From contig VGMT01000005.1 in NCBI GenBank assembly GCA_016866335.1, positions 49,962-113,961 of the forward strand: DNA of 64,000 nt, read 5' to 3'. The stretch is from Bacteroidota bacterium. Lineage in GTDB: Bacteria > Bacteroidota > Bacteroidia > CAIKAF01. Positions 16,680 to 27,164 of this stretch are shown here, piece after piece. The notes below the pieces were generated by a model. The model had not been told where the DNA came from and searched no databases. It was given only the letters and a program-made list of their open reading frames with translations. The position numbers and the translations under genes were made by a program. The stretch's first letter is position 1. The number at the start of each line of letters is the position of its first letter.

Positions 16680-19261
16680 GTTCTGCTCCTGTGAAGGTTG
16701 TTTTTCTAACCTATTTTTATCCTCCTTGCAGTCTAACGGCTGCCAACCGTGTCAGTGGATGGGTTAAGCATCTTCAGGGGGGGCCTATTGCGCCGGTGGT
16801 AATTACCCGGAATTGGGATCGGCCCATTGGCCGGGAACGCGATGTGGCCTTGCCCAGCGGAGAAGCCGTTGAGGTGAAAAGGGAGGGTTCAGCCGAAATT
16901 CATACCGTGCCTTTTCGGCCTCTGCTCCGAGACCGGTTGATTACTGGCCCTCAGTTTTTTCTGATTGCCCCCTTGCGTCGGTTGCTCTCTTTGTTTGAAC
17001 GCTGGCTGGGCCGCTGGATGCCCCGCTGGAACCCCTCGCATCAGGTGGGCGATTATGCCTTGGATTACCTGCGCAGCAATCCCGATGTGGCCTTGCTGGT
17101 GGTGAGTGGAAACCCATTTCAGTTGTACTATTACGGCTGGAAAGCCAAGAAAGAATTGGGGATTCCTTGGGTGGCCGATTACCGAGACGATTGGTCCACC
17201 AACCGCCTGGTGCCCATTCAAGGGGGGTTCGCCAAGTGGATGCGCAACCTGGACAGCAAAACCGAAAAACGCTGGGCAGGTACAGCCGAGGCCATTTGCT
17301 CGGTGTCAGAAGAGTACGTGGACCGCATATCTGCTTTGACCGGCAGGCCCGGGTTTACGGTTATGAACGGGTTTAACGCCCTGCTGAAATCGCCCGAACC
17401 ACCCCACAACCAGGAATTCACCCTTTTGTATAGCGGTTCATTGTATGCCGCCCAGCCCTTGGAGTCATTTATGTCGGTATGGACTCAGGTGCTTGCTGAA
17501 TTTCCAAACCTTCCCTGGAAAATCGTGTTTCTGGGCCTTAGCTACAGCCCCGCGCAGGTGGAAAGGGTAAAGCAATCTCTGCCCAAGGCCCTTTGGGGCC
17601 GGGTGGAGTTTAGCCCTAGAATTCCAGTGGAACAAGCATTGGAAAGAACCCGACAAGCCGATGCCTTGCTTATGCTGACCTATCAGCAGCAAGGAATTCC
17701 ATCCAGCAAACTGTTTGATTATTTGGCCTCTGGCCGGCCTGTGTTGGCTTTCCCCAACGACGGCGACATCATTGAGCGCATTGTTATGCAATCGCGGATG
17801 GGGCAGGTGATTTCGGATACCACAGCCCTAGCCGACCACCTTAGGGGGCTTTTGCATGAATGGTTGGAAAAGGGCAGCATTGCTGCTCCTGAAACCCGTT
17901 TTGTGGAAATGTACTCCCGGCAGGCGCAAACGGAATTGCTGCTAAAGAACCTGCAATTCATATTGAGCCCCAAACGAACCTGGATGGTTTTGTGCAACGA
18001 CTACCCCCCTTTGAACACGGTTGCCGCGGAACGCCCCTCGGCTTGGGTTGCCGATTTGCTTGAAATGGGCGAACGGGTTGTATTGGTTACCGAAAAATGG
18101 ACGGGGCCCGAAACCCATCCCCGGCATTGGAGGTACGGTGGAAAATCTCAGATTCAACAATCGGCACAAGGGCAACTGACACGCATTCTGGTGCCCAACC
18201 GAATGGTGCCAACGGATTGGCTGATGCGCCGCTTCCCGAAAAGGCAGCCCGCCTTGCTGCGCAAAGCCCTTACCGCCACTTGGAATTTAGGCAGTTGGTT
18301 TAACAGCCGTTTTGACCGCCACGCCCATTTGTACCATGGGGCTGAACACTACCTTAAGCAACACAAGGTAGATGTGCTGCTGGCCACCGGCAATCCCTTT
18401 CAAAATTTTCGGCATGCTTATCGGCTGCACCAAAAGTTTGGGGTTCCTTGGCTGGCCGACTACCGTGACGGTTGGTACTTAAACCAGGAAACCATTCGGC
18501 AAAGAGGGATGCTGGCCTTTTTAATTCGTCAGGTGGAATGGAGAAAAGAACAACGGTATTTGCAAACGGCGGCCATAGTTACGGCGGCCAGTCCTGCTTT
18601 GGCCGAATTTTATACTTTTCTGTTTAACCGAAAAGTGTTTACCCTATTCAATGGTTTTCGGGACATACCTGAACCCAGGATGGGTTTTAGGGGAAATGCC
18701 CGAAAATTGTGGGTGCACAACGGAACCCTAAAAGCCACGCAAGACGTGGAATTTCTGTTGGACGCCTTGATGATTCCGATTAAAGAAGGAAAACTGAGGC
18801 TGGGCGATTTGGAACTTCGTTTTGTGGGCTTAGAGCACTTCCCTGAACAATGGGAGCGGGTACAAAACAGGCACAGGGAATTGCAGCCCTTTTTAAGCGC
18901 CACACCCCGTCTGCCAAGGGAAGAAAGCCTGCAGCACAATCTGGCGGCCGATGGCCTTTTGGCCATATCGGATCCCGCCTACAACAACATTTACGCCAAG
19001 GTGTTCGATTACATCGGTTGCGGCAAGCCCATACTTGTGGTACCCAATGATCCCGGCTTAATGAACCGGCTGGTAGAAGACCACGGTTTTGGACGCGTTT
19101 GTTTTGTTGCCGAGGATGTAGTACGCCTTGCCTTAGGGCTCGAAAGCCTAGAACCCAATCTCAGCAATGAAGAACATAAAGCCGCCTTTCACCGTCGGGC
19201 TCAAAGCAAGCGACTAAGGTTGTTGGTCGGGCAACACATTTTTAACGAAGATACCGAATGA
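16676..19261 (+). CDS. Tandem double GT4-like glycosyltransferase
   Basis: The 861-residue protein has two homologous halves, about residues 1-430 and 435-861. Matching landmarks are [10 protein letters not shown] and [10 protein letters not shown] at the domain starts, [12 protein letters not shown] and [12 protein letters not shown] in the middle, and [15 protein letters not shown] and [15 protein letters not shown] at the donor site. Each half has the size of a complete GT-B enzyme, so this is a tandem duplication within one gene. Two-domain enzymes of this sort can add two sugars in sequence or alternate linkages. The gene starts and ends in ATGA overlaps, between the acetamidino module and gmd. 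Both halves keep the donor-site segment, so neither is obviously dead. Confidence 0.85.
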   Translation: MSSAPVKVVFLTYFYPPCSLTAANRVSGWVKHLQGGPIAPVVITRNWDRPIGRERDVALPSGEAVEVKREGSAEIHTVPFRPLLRDRLITGPQFFLIAPLRRLLSLFERWLGRWMPRWNPSHQVGDYALDYLRSNPDVALLVVSGNPFQLYYYGWKAKKELGIPWVADYRDDWSTNRLVPIQGGFAKWMRNLDSKTEKRWAGTAEAICSVSEEYVDRISALTGRPGFTVMNGFNALLKSPEPPHNQEFTLLYSGSLYAAQPLESFMSVWTQVLAEFPNLPWKIVFLGLSYSPAQVERVKQSLPKALWGRVEFSPRIPVEQALERTRQADALLMLTYQQQGIPSSKLFDYLASGRPVLAFPNDGDIIERIVMQSRMGQVISDTTALADHLRGLLHEWLEKGSIAAPETRFVEMYSRQAQTELLLKNLQFILSPKRTWMVLCNDYPPLNTVAAERPSAWVADLLEMGERVVLVTEKWTGPETHPRHWRYGGKSQIQQSAQGQLTRILVPNRMVPTDWLMRRFPKRQPALLRKALTATWNLGSWFNSRFDRHAHLYHGAEHYLKQHKVDVLLATGNPFQNFRHAYRLHQKFGVPWLADYRDGWYLNQETIRQRGMLAFLIRQVEWRKEQRYLQTAAIVTAASPALAEFYTFLFNRKVFTLFNGFRDIPEPRMGFRGNARKLWVHNGTLKATQDVEFLLDALMIPIKEGKLRLGDLELRFVGLEHFPEQWERVQNRHRELQPFLSATPRLPREESLQHNLAADGLLAISDPAYNNIYAKVFDYIGCGKPILVVPNDPGLMNRLVEDHGFGRVCFVAEDVVRLALGLESLEPNLSNEEHKAAFHRRAQSKRLRLLVGQHIFNEDTE

Positions 19262-20367
19262 AAAAAGCACTAATAACCGGAGTTACGGGGCAAGACGGAG
19301 CCTATTTGAGCCAATACCTTTTGGGTTTGGGCTACGAAGTCCATGGAATTAAGCGTAGGGCCTCCCAATTGAATACCGACCGCATAGACCATCTTTTCCA
19401 GGACCTGCATGAACAATCGGGCCGTTTCTTTTTGCATTATGGAGACCTAACCGACGGCAGCAACCTTCAACGCCTAATTGGGGAAATTCGACCCGATGAG
19501 CTCTATAATTTAGGAGCAATGAGCCATGTTCAAGTTAGCTTTACCGAGCCGGAATACGCCGCCAACGTGGACGCGTTGGGTTTTTTACGCCTTTTGGAAG
19601 GGGTGCGCGGGCAGGGCTTAGCCCCGCACACCCGCATTTACCAAGCTTCCACATCTGAACTGTATGGTTTGGTTCAGGAAGTTCCTCAAACCGAGCGCAC
19701 CCCCTTTTATCCCCGTTCTCCCTACGGGGCCGCAAAACTATATGCCTACTGGATTGGAGTGAATTACCGCGAGGCCTATGGGATGTACGTCAGCAACGGG
19801 ATTTTGTTTAACCACGAAAGTCCGCTCCGGGGCGAGACCTTTGTTACCCGAAAAATAACAAGGGGAATAGCCCACATGGCCTATGGGAAAAGCCAATGCC
19901 TATGGTTGGGCAACCTAAACGCCGAGCGCGATTGGGGACATGCCCGCGATTACGTGGTGGCCATGCATGCCATGCTTCAGTTGGAGCAGGCAGACGATTT
20001 TGTCATAGCCACCAACAGAACCACCACCGTTCGGGAATTTGTGCGCATGGCCTTTGCCCACGTAGGAGTTAGCCTGGTTTTTCAGGGCCAAGGCAAGGAA
20101 GAGGTGGGGAAAGTTGAAACCTGCGCCGATTCCCGCTATCCCTTTAAACCCGGACAGGTGGTGGTACGCATTGATCCTCGGTATTTTAGGCCCGCTGAGG
20201 TGGACCAGCTTCGGGGCAATCCGGCCAAGGCCAAAGAAAAATTGGGATGGGAACCAACCACCAGCCTAGAAGAATTGGTAACCGAAATGATGGCCGCCGA
20301 TCTGGAACTGATGGAAAGGGTAAAGGTGCTGGACGGAAACGGCCTTAAATTTATTGTACCCAAATGA
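19258..20367 (+). CDS. gmd: GDP-mannose 4,6-dehydratase
   Basis: The 369-residue SDR protein starts with [17 protein letters not shown], the NADP-binding loop of Gmd. It has QASTSELYG with the active-site Thr/Ser-Glu, [12 protein letters not shown] with the YxxxK pair, [20 protein letters not shown] and [13 protein letters not shown]. It converts GDP-D-mannose to GDP-4-keto-6-deoxy-mannose, the first step to GDP-L-fucose. The next gene, coupled by an ATGA overlap, is the second step. Together with manC at 23157 this supplies GDP-fucose for the glycosyltransferases of the locus. Length and motifs are canonical. Confidence 0.96.
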   Translation: MKKALITGVTGQDGAYLSQYLLGLGYEVHGIKRRASQLNTDRIDHLFQDLHEQSGRFFLHYGDLTDGSNLQRLIGEIRPDELYNLGAMSHVQVSFTEPEYAANVDALGFLRLLEGVRGQGLAPHTRIYQASTSELYGLVQEVPQTERTPFYPRSPYGAAKLYAYWIGVNYREAYGMYVSNGILFNHESPLRGETFVTRKITRGIAHMAYGKSQCLWLGNLNAERDWGHARDYVVAMHAMLQLEQADDFVIATNRTTTVREFVRMAFAHVGVSLVFQGQGKEEVGKVETCADSRYPFKPGQVVVRIDPRYFRPAEVDQLRGNPAKAKEKLGWEPTTSLEELVTEMMAADLELMERVKVLDGNGLKFIVPK

Positions 20368-21305
20368 CAAACAAGATAGACTACTTAAACGGCAGGCATT
20401 ATGTGGCCGGCCACAGGGGTATGGTGGGTGCCGCCCTACATAGGGCCTTAATCAACCGAGGTGCTACCCAGCTTCCCACCCGGACCTCTGCCGAATTGGA
20501 TTTAAGGGATGCCGCGGCAGTTCGGATGTTTTTTGAAACAGAACGCCCCGATTATGTGTATTTGGCGGCCGCCAAGGTCGGTGGAATCTGGGCCAACATG
20601 AGCTATCCCGCATCTTTCATTTATGACAACCTGCAAATTCAATCCAATGTAATTGAGGCGGCAAGGGAGTTTGGCGTACGGAAACTCCTTTTTTTAGGGT
20701 CTTCTTGCATTTACCCAAAACTGGCTCCCCAGCCCCTAAAAGAGGAATACCTAATGACAGGCCCCTTGGAGCCCAGCAACGAACCTTATGCCATGGCCAA
20801 GTTGGCGGGGATGTCGTTAATCCGGGCCTACCGCAAGCAGTATGGCTGCGATTTTATATCGGTTTTGCCCTGCAATTTATATGGCCCAGGCGACAACTAC
20901 CATCCTCAGCAATCGCACGTGATGGCAGCCCTTTTGCGCAAATTCACTGAAGCAGTACAGCAAGGGCGAACCGAAGTGGAGGTCTGGGGCAGTGGAAGTC
21001 CCCTCAGGGAATTCATGCATTGCGACGACCTGGCCTCGGCTTGTTTGTTCCTGATGGAAAATTACAGTTCGGAAGACCCGGTGAACATTGGCACTGGAAC
21101 CGAAATCAGCATCAAGGACCTGGCCTTAAGCATTGCCCAAGCTACAGGTTTCAAAGGGAATCTAAAATTCAATCCGGATTATCCCGACGGCACGCCCCGC
21201 AAGGTCATGGATTCTTCTAAGTTGTTGAGCTACGGCTGGGCACCTTCCATTTCTTTGACGAAAGGGCTAAATTCTACATTGATTTCTTTACCAGGGTTCG
21301 ATTGA
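20364..21305 (+). CDS. fcl: GDP-L-fucose synthase
   Basis: The 313-residue SDR protein starts in an ATGA overlap with gmd. It shows [12 protein letters not shown] (dinucleotide loop), [25 protein letters not shown] with the catalytic Ser/Cys, and [10 protein letters not shown] with the YxxxK pair. [10 protein letters not shown] and HCDDLASA further down complete the family pattern. It epimerises and reduces GDP-4-keto-6-deoxy-mannose to GDP-L-fucose in the cytoplasm. It is the last gene of the long tightly coupled run; 90 bases follow before the methyltransferase pair. Function is secure. Confidence 0.96.
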   Translation: MTNKIDYLNGRHYVAGHRGMVGAALHRALINRGATQLPTRTSAELDLRDAAAVRMFFETERPDYVYLAAAKVGGIWANMSYPASFIYDNLQIQSNVIEAAREFGVRKLLFLGSSCIYPKLAPQPLKEEYLMTGPLEPSNEPYAMAKLAGMSLIRAYRKQYGCDFISVLPCNLYGPGDNYHPQQSHVMAALLRKFTEAVQQGRTEVEVWGSGSPLREFMHCDDLASACLFLMENYSSEDPVNIGTGTEISIKDLALSIAQATGFKGNLKFNPDYPDGTPRKVMDSSKLLSYGWAPSISLTKGLNSTLISLPGFD

Positions 21306-21395
21306 TCTATTTCCATTTTTAGGCTTCCTTGGAAAAGAAATTGATTCTATTGACAAAAAATGCTCAGCATTTTTTAAAAGGAAAAATAACAAACA

Positions 21396-22142
21396 TTGAT
21401 TAAGAAATTTCTTCAAAACATCCTCTCCAAGCTTGGATATTCGATTTCTAGAAATCAAACGGGAGAGGAAGGGCTTTACTTCCACCGTGATTTTATGGAG
21501 GACAAACAGGCTTTGTTTGGCCATAAAGAAACGCTTTGCATTTTAGATGCTGGAGCCTATATCGGTGAAATGGCCTTGGCCTATCGCCGACAATTCCCTC
21601 AAGCACGAATACTTGCATTAGAGCCCTATCCTGAAACCCATGAGGTACTTTTGCGGAGAACCAACGGTTTCAATATAGAATGTTATAGAATGGCCTTGGC
21701 TGAACAAACAGGAACCGCTAATTTGCAGGTTTTTAATCATGCTCCGGCAAACTCTTTGTTAACACCGCATCCAAGTAGGGGGGGAGTTTGGGGCGAAGGT
21801 ATTTTGAAGCCTTGTGGTTCGCTACCCATCCAAACAATATCCTTAAATGACGCATTTCTTCAGTTCGACATTCAACATGTAGATTTACTAAAATTGGACG
21901 TGCAAGGCTTGGAATACAAAATCTTGAATGGGGCGAAAGAATTACTTAAAAGCGGTGGTGTTGACTTTGTTTTCCTAGAACTAATTTTAATGCCAACCTA
22001 CAACAATCAGGCTGAGCTTTCAGCCTATTTTCATTTATTGGAAGAAACTGGATTTGAATTGCACAATCTTTACAATCTCTCAAGTATTCATGGGCAACTT
22101 AGGCAGGTGGACGTCCTATTTAAACGAAAAAAGGAACCATGA
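21396..22142 (+). CDS. FkbM family methyltransferase
   Basis: The 248-residue frame starts at TTG 21396 (reading LIKKFLQNIL) with no earlier ATG; the next ATG is 33 codons in, inside the domain. The SAM-binding motif is ILDAGAYIGEMALAY, EPYPE is the acidic loop, and LLKLDVQGLEYKILNGA is the FkbM signature. Such enzymes O-methylate sugars in polysaccharide and antibiotic loci. By eye the gene is more AT-rich than the upstream cluster, as is its partner. The stop overlaps the next methyltransferase gene (ATGA), so the two are made together. Its sugar target is unknown. Confidence 0.85.
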   Translation: MIKKFLQNILSKLGYSISRNQTGEEGLYFHRDFMEDKQALFGHKETLCILDAGAYIGEMALAYRRQFPQARILALEPYPETHEVLLRRTNGFNIECYRMALAEQTGTANLQVFNHAPANSLLTPHPSRGGVWGEGILKPCGSLPIQTISLNDAFLQFDIQHVDLLKLDVQGLEYKILNGAKELLKSGGVDFVFLELILMPTYNNQAELSAYFHLLEETGFELHNLYNLSSIHGQLRQVDVLFKRKKEP

Positions 22143-23134
22143 TAAACCCCTCTAAATTGAAATTATTTGGATTGGAAACCATTTGGGAATTGAAACCCAA
22201 TGAAACCAACCCGGCTGCGATTGTTTGTGAAATGTTTGGGAAAGCTGAAATTGTTGGGGATATTCCCCGGTTTGTTAAATCGAAGGAGAATTATTCTTCC
22301 AATTTCGGGTTTCAGTGGCTGAAGTTCACTAAGACTCAGCTGGATAGCAGTTCTGGAATTCCATTAACCCGAGATCGTTTTTTTAACGACACACAATGGA
22401 CAATTGACGAATTGAAAGGAAAGCGTGTGCTAGAGGTGGGTTCGGGAGCGGGTCGCTTTACCGAGATTTTACTATCTACAGGGGCTCTGGTTTATTCTTT
22501 CGATTATTCGGCTGCCGTTGAAGCCAATTTTGCAAATCATTCTCAGCACGAAAATCTGCTCCTGTTCCAAGGATCGGTGTATGAAATCCCTTTCCCTGAC
22601 GATTTTTTCGATTTTGTTTTTTGCTTTGGCGTTCTTCAGCATACTCCTGACCCCCCCCTGGCCTTGCAATCAATGGTAAACAAAATGAAGCCTGAAGGAA
22701 AAATTGCTGTCGACAATTACCCCAAGGGTAGTTCAAAAACAACAATACGTCCAAACAGCAATTACCGTAAAGTTGCTCGAAGACTCTCATTTTTGTCAGC
22801 CCCAAATTTATTCCGCTTTGTTTGGCTTTACCACCAGGTTTGGTTTCCCATCGACACCCTTATACGAACAAGACTGTCTCCCACTTTATATCCTAAAGTG
22901 CTACATTATATAGGTATTCCCTGTTTTAATTATGTCCATACCATCCCTCTTCGCTACAACCAACTTAAGGAATGGGCAATTTTGGATACCTTCGATGCAC
23001 TAGGGGCAAGGTTCGATATACCAATTACAAAGGAAGAGTTTACTTCTTTGGGGCTGGAATGCAAGTTGGACCAATTTGAGGTTGCCCTAGCGTTTAATGG
23101 ATACGTTTTAAGAGGGAAGGGCAAAAACAAATAA
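22139..23134 (+). CDS. Class I SAM-dependent methyltransferase
   Basis: The 331-residue protein has an N-terminal part of about 95 residues without a known motif. A methyltransferase fold follows: VLEVGSGAGRFTEILL (motif I), FDYS (acidic loop), LFQGSVYEIPFPDDFFDFVFCFGVLQH (motifs II-III). The remaining 150 residues are unassigned and hydrophobic in places. It is coupled by ATGA to the FkbM gene, and its end lies 22 bases from the convergent manC gene. It probably methylates a glycan or lipid intermediate of the locus. The substrate is not inferable. Confidence 0.83.
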   Translation: MINPSKLKLFGLETIWELKPNETNPAAIVCEMFGKAEIVGDIPRFVKSKENYSSNFGFQWLKFTKTQLDSSSGIPLTRDRFFNDTQWTIDELKGKRVLEVGSGAGRFTEILLSTGALVYSFDYSAAVEANFANHSQHENLLLFQGSVYEIPFPDDFFDFVFCFGVLQHTPDPPLALQSMVNKMKPEGKIAVDNYPKGSSKTTIRPNSNYRKVARRLSFLSAPNLFRFVWLYHQVWFPIDTLIRTRLSPTLYPKVLHYIGIPCFNYVHTIPLRYNQLKEWAILDTFDALGARFDIPITKEEFTSLGLECKLDQFEVALAFNGYVLRGKGKNK

Positions 23135-23156
23135 TTTCTTTGCCTTTCTAAGGGAA

Positions 23157-24236
23157 TTACAAAATCCCATCTCCCCAATTCTCCCTCACCACATTCACCA
23201 CCTCTTTGATTTTTTGTTCGTCCTGAACAGGGCAAACCAAAAGCACTCCGTTGCTTTCAACCACCATTAGGTCTTTCACACCTTGCAAGACCACCGGCTT
23301 GTTGTTGGGCACATGCACCAGACAGCCTTCGGATTCCAGCGCCAGAATCCGGTTTCCCACCAATGCGTTGGCCTCTCCGGCCCGCAGGGATTGTTCGCGA
23401 AGGGAACCCCAGGTACCCAAATCGCTCCAGCCGATGTTGGCCGATACCACAAATACGTTTTCGGCCCGCTCCAATATGGCGTAATCCACACTGATGTTTT
23501 TGACCATGGCGTAAATCCGCCGTATTTCCTCTTGGGCATTGGGGCCCATCAGCGCCGGAAGGGCCTCCTGAAACAGGGCCGCCTCTTCGGGCATGTGCCG
23601 CTCTAAGGCTGCAATAAACTCTGAGGTTCTCCACAAGAAATTCCCGGAATTCCACAAAAAATCTCCGCTGTTGATAAAGCTCAGGGCCAATTCCGCATTG
23701 GGCTTTTCAGTGAAGGTTTTGACCTTGCTGATGCCCTCCACGCCCGATTCCACTCCCCTGTTGAATTGTATGTATCCGTAACCAGTGTCGGGCCTTGAGG
23801 GCTGAATGCCCAAGGTAACCAAGGCTTCCGTTTTTTCTGCAAAGGCCAAGCCTTTTTCCAACACGTCCAGAAACGACGACTCCTTTGCAATGAGGTGGTC
23901 GGCGGCCAAAACAACCATGCTCGATTCCGAATTGCGGGCATGCAGCACATAGGCCGCGTAAGCCAGGCAAGGAGCTGTGTTTTTGCGGCTGGGTTCGCAG
24001 AGTAAATTTTCCGGCTTTAAATCGGGCAAATGTTCCAGGCAAAGTGCCCTGTAATCTTCGTGGGTAACCACCACAATGTGGTCGGGGTTAAACATGGGAA
24101 GCAAGCGCCGCCAGGTTGCTTGAATCATGCTCTCGCCTGTGCCCAGCACATCGATGAATTGCTTGGGGTGTTGCCGGGTGGACATAGGCCAAAACCTACT
24201 CCCAATACCCCCAGCCATGATTACCGCGTATCGCAT
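23157..24236 (-). CDS. manC: Mannose-1-phosphate guanylyltransferase
   Basis: The 359-residue protein starts at the ATG whose A is base 24236; a longer frame adds 16 unconserved residues. MRYAVIMAGGIGSRFWPMS is the nucleotide-binding loop, HPKQF carries the pyrophosphorylase lysine, and ADHLI is the metal-binding segment. FTEKP and WNSGNFLW are further conserved blocks. The enzyme makes GDP-mannose from mannose-1-phosphate and GTP, feeding gmd and fcl. The isomerase domain of the long bifunctional form is absent. A TACCTTTG promoter with an upstream TTG lies 17 bases before the start, so the gene has its own control although it serves the cluster on the other strand. Confidence 0.95.
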   Translation of the reverse strand: MRYAVIMAGGIGSRFWPMSTRQHPKQFIDVLGTGESMIQATWRRLLPMFNPDHIVVVTHEDYRALCLEHLPDLKPENLLCEPSRKNTAPCLAYAAYVLHARNSESSMVVLAADHLIAKESSFLDVLEKGLAFAEKTEALVTLGIQPSRPDTGYGYIQFNRGVESGVEGISKVKTFTEKPNAELALSFINSGDFLWNSGNFLWRTSEFIAALERHMPEEAALFQEALPALMGPNAQEEIRRIYAMVKNISVDYAILERAENVFVVSANIGWSDLGTWGSLREQSLRAGEANALVGNRILALESEGCLVHVPNNKPVVLQGVKDLMVVESNGVLLVCPVQDEQKIKEVVNVVRENWGDGIL

Positions 24237-24253
24237 GGAATTTAGTTGAAGTT

Positions 24254-24261
24254 CAAAGGTA
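24254..24261 (-). promoter_or_regulatory. Bacteroidota-type promoter of manC
   Basis: On the minus strand TACCTTTG matches the TAnnTTTG -7 box, with TTG 20 bases upstream in GGTTGCTAAAATC. This is the spacing known for Bacteroidota housekeeping promoters. The transcript would start about 10 bases before the manC ATG. Confidence 0.65.
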
Positions 24262-24337
24262 GGGGCTTCTGCCGATTTTAGCAACCCACCCTTTTCAAAG
24301 CCTTTAGGCAGATAAAAGGGGCCCCGTTTTTGAAGGT

Positions 24338-26221
24338 TTATGGCCTCTGTTCCAAAAACCGCCCCAACGAATACACGTTTTGAAGAAGCCTGTCCCGGTT
24401 TTCTTTGCCCTCCCGCTCCTGCTTAAGCATCTGTTCGCAAAAGGCTGCATTTAGAAAGCGGTTGTTCATCAAGACTGAATCCATGCGGGGGGCAAAGCCG
24501 CCCCGGCGCATCCAATCCTGAACGGGGATTTCAAAGCCCATTTTCTTGTAGGAAGGTGCACCAATGCCATCTTCCGCCGCCAATTGGCCCAAGGCCCGCT
24601 TGAGAAGGCCCTTTAAAGAAAAAAGGGAAAACCGAACATCCACCGGAAGAGAGGTGGCAAAATCAACCAAATCGTTATCTAAGAAGGGGAACCGCTGCTC
24701 CACCCCGGCCGCCATAAATTCATGGTCACCGGCAAACAACACATTTCCCCCCATAAATACCTTTAGGTCCAAATAGCTCATGGCATCCACGGGATGCAAT
24801 CCTGCGGTGCGTTCACGGTACTGTTCGTACACCTCAATAGGGTCGGGCAAAACCATGGATTCCAGCGGCCCGTTTTTGAATAATAGCCGCGCCTTCTCGG
24901 GCGAAACAACCTGCTTAAAGAGCAGAAAAGCCCTAAACAAATCGGAGCTACAGGCATCGTTGAAACTCTTAAGTTGGAACCGAAGTGGGAGCCGCCCGCT
25001 GCCGGCAGGTAGGGCCTGTATTAGGCTGCCTACCACCCCCCGACGAAACCACCCGGGCAGTTTTGAGTAGCTGCGCATGGCCATTCCAGCGTTCAGGGTT
25101 GGATACCCTGCAAACAATTCGTCGCCCCCCGCCCCGCTTAGGCATACTTTAAATCCCTGGGCCCTTACCGCCTTGGCCAAATGAACAAAGCCGACATCGC
25201 ATAAAAAACCATAGGGTTCTGAAAATTGAGCCAGCCGTTCATCCACCATGGCCAAAAAATCAGCTTCCTGAAAGTGGATTAACTGATGGGGAACTCCATA
25301 GGCTGCAGCCCAGGAGCCGGCACCGGCAGCTTCATCGAACGATTTCTCCGTATAGCCCAAGGTAAAAGCCGTGGTGCTATGGCCGCCTTTAACCAAGGCC
25401 GATAAAATAGACCGGGAATCCAAGCCCGAAGACAACAAGGTGCTGATGGGCACGTCAGCTACCATTTGGCGTTGCACGGCTTGCCGAAACAAGCGCAAGG
25501 CCTCTTCGGCGGCTTCCTGTTTCCCAATTCGGATTTTGTTCTTAAAATTAAAATCCGCAAAGCAATGGATGGTTTCATGCTCCAAACCAAGAATCATGCA
25601 ATGCCCTGCTGGCAGTCTACATATCCCCGAGTAGATGCTGTGGGGCTCAGGAACAAACGAAAGCATAAGGTAGTTTGAAAGGGCCTGGGCATTCAATTCG
25701 GGTTCAAAGCCCAAACCACCCTTCAAGGCCCTTAATTCACTGCCAAACAAAAGCCGACCTTGGTCTTTGGCATAAAACAAGGGTTTTACCCCAAATCGGT
25801 CCCGGGCCAACAACAGCCGATTCAATTTGCTGTCGTACAAGGCCAAGGCAAACATACCGTTTAAAAGGGGCAAAAACCCAAGGCCATGCTGTTCGTACAA
25901 ATGAACCAGCACTTCGGTGTCCGATTGGGTCGAAAACACATGCCCTTGCCGTTCCAGTTGAGCCCGCAGTTCTTGGTAGTTGTAAATTTCTCCATTCAAA
26001 ATCACGCAAATGCTGCGGTCTTCATTGAAAATGGGCTGCGCCCCTCCCTGTAAGTCAATAATGCTGAGCCTTCGATGCCCCAAAGAAACCCCCTCAAATT
26101 GAAAAAAACGTTCATCGTCTGGTCCTCTGTGCGAAAGGAGGTCAGACATTTTTTTGAGCTCAGAATGGTTTAAATTCCTAGCTCCTTTAGAAATTGCGAT
26201 GGCCCCAACTATGCCACACAT
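24338..26221 (-). CDS. asnB: Glutamine-dependent asparagine synthetase family protein
   Basis: The 627-residue protein begins MCGIVGAI, with Cys2 as the glutaminase nucleophile, followed by HRGPDDE and NGEIYNY of the glutaminase domain. The synthetase domain has LLSSGLDSR at residues 262-270, CLSGAGGDELFAGYP, and a C-terminal region ending in KKMGFEIPVQDW. The usual PP-loop SGGLDSS is changed to SSGLDSR, a variation found in AsnB-like proteins of polysaccharide loci. It may make asparagine or amidate a sugar acid of the glycan. Its stop lies 101 bases from the manC start, in the same direction. Either role fits; the locus favours the second. Confidence 0.85.
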   Translation of the reverse strand: MCGIVGAIAISKGARNLNHSELKKMSDLLSHRGPDDERFFQFEGVSLGHRRLSIIDLQGGAQPIFNEDRSICVILNGEIYNYQELRAQLERQGHVFSTQSDTEVLVHLYEQHGLGFLPLLNGMFALALYDSKLNRLLLARDRFGVKPLFYAKDQGRLLFGSELRALKGGLGFEPELNAQALSNYLMLSFVPEPHSIYSGICRLPAGHCMILGLEHETIHCFADFNFKNKIRIGKQEAAEEALRLFRQAVQRQMVADVPISTLLSSGLDSRSILSALVKGGHSTTAFTLGYTEKSFDEAAGAGSWAAAYGVPHQLIHFQEADFLAMVDERLAQFSEPYGFLCDVGFVHLAKAVRAQGFKVCLSGAGGDELFAGYPTLNAGMAMRSYSKLPGWFRRGVVGSLIQALPAGSGRLPLRFQLKSFNDACSSDLFRAFLLFKQVVSPEKARLLFKNGPLESMVLPDPIEVYEQYRERTAGLHPVDAMSYLDLKVFMGGNVLFAGDHEFMAAGVEQRFPFLDNDLVDFATSLPVDVRFSLFSLKGLLKRALGQLAAEDGIGAPSYKKMGFEIPVQDWMRRGGFAPRMDSVLMNNRFLNAAFCEQMLKQEREGKENRDRLLQNVYSLGRFLEQRP

Positions 26222-26398
26222 ACGTTAAACAATATTTCAATTACAATCTTCCTAAAAACAGAAATTCAAGGCACAAAAAGTAAACCAATATTCAACAAAA
26301 ACGAAAAGGGCCTGTATTTTGGTTGAAAAGCCAGGTGCGGGCCAAAATCAATACGCGTTAAAGCCTGATTTGGAGCCAAATTCGTTAGGGTAAAAACC

Positions 26399-26406
26399 TA
26401 CCTTTG
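26399..26406 (+). promoter_or_regulatory. Bacteroidota-type promoter of the methyltransferase gene
   Basis: TACCTTTG fits the TAnnTTTG box, 20 bases before ATG 26427. No well-placed TTG is seen 19-20 bases upstream. It lies in the 205-base space between the divergent asnB gene and the methyltransferase gene; nothing else is evident there. Confidence 0.5.
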
Positions 26407-26426
26407 CAGTAGGTTATTTGAGTTAT

Positions 26427-27164
26427 ATGATCAACTTCAGCTTTCTACAAGAAATTCGAAAATTTGAATTGCAAAGAGCCATTGCCCACATACCTCCAGG
26501 TTCGCATGTGCTGGAACTGGGTGCTGGGGCTGGCTGGCAATCCAAATGGCTAGCTGAAGCAGGGTTTACCGTTTCTGCCATTGATTTGGCCAATACCGAT
26601 TATCTTTCACAACAAGAGTTTCCGGTTGTAGTGTACGACGGCATTCATATTCCTTTCCCAGATTCACATTTTGATTTCGTGTTCAGTTCAAACGTCATGG
26701 AGCATGTTCTAGACTTAACCACCATGCATGCCGAAATTTGTAGGGTGTTAAAGCCAGGAGGTGTTGCCTTGCACATTTTGCCCAGTACGGCTTGGCGTTT
26801 TTGGACCAGCTTAACGCATCCCTTGGGGGTTTTTAGGCAACAGTATTTATTTAGCCGTTCTGCATTTCTAAAGCAGCCCTTGGCTGTTTTGCGGGCCTTG
26901 CTTTCAGACCCCTTTCCTGCCCGGCATGGGGAACGCGGCAATACCACTACCGAGCTGTACTTTTTTAGTCCCCTGTTTTGGCACCGCAATTTTCAACGCA
27001 ACGGCTTTTCTATTTTGTTGAGCCAGCCTGTTGGGCTGTTTTACACCGGTCATTTTCTTAAATCTTCGACCTGGCCCATTGCATTTCGTCAAAAACTCGC
27101 CCGCATCATGGGCTCAGCCTGCCGCCTATATGTGCTGAAAAATCCCCCTACCCCAAAACCCTAA
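26427..27164 (+). CDS. Class I SAM-dependent methyltransferase
   Basis: The 245-residue protein starts at ATG 26427; TTG 26418 would add three residues. It has VLELGAGAGWQSKWLA (motif I), AIDLAN and PFPDSHFDFVFSSNVMEH, the pattern of the Methyltransf_11 group, and LKPGGVALHILPS. The C-terminal 90 residues are hydrophobic and unassigned. It lies at the edge of the polysaccharide locus, transcribed away from asnB, and may still serve it, for example on a lipid or sugar. Its last 17 bases overlap the end of the convergent SprT-like gene. The substrate is unknown. Confidence 0.82.
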   Translation: MINFSFLQEIRKFELQRAIAHIPPGSHVLELGAGAGWQSKWLAEAGFTVSAIDLANTDYLSQQEFPVVVYDGIHIPFPDSHFDFVFSSNVMEHVLDLTTMHAEICRVLKPGGVALHILPSTAWRFWTSLTHPLGVFRQQYLFSRSAFLKQPLAVLRALLSDPFPARHGERGNTTTELYFFSPLFWHRNFQRNGFSILLSQPVGLFYTGHFLKSSTWPIAFRQKLARIMGSACRLYVLKNPPTPKP

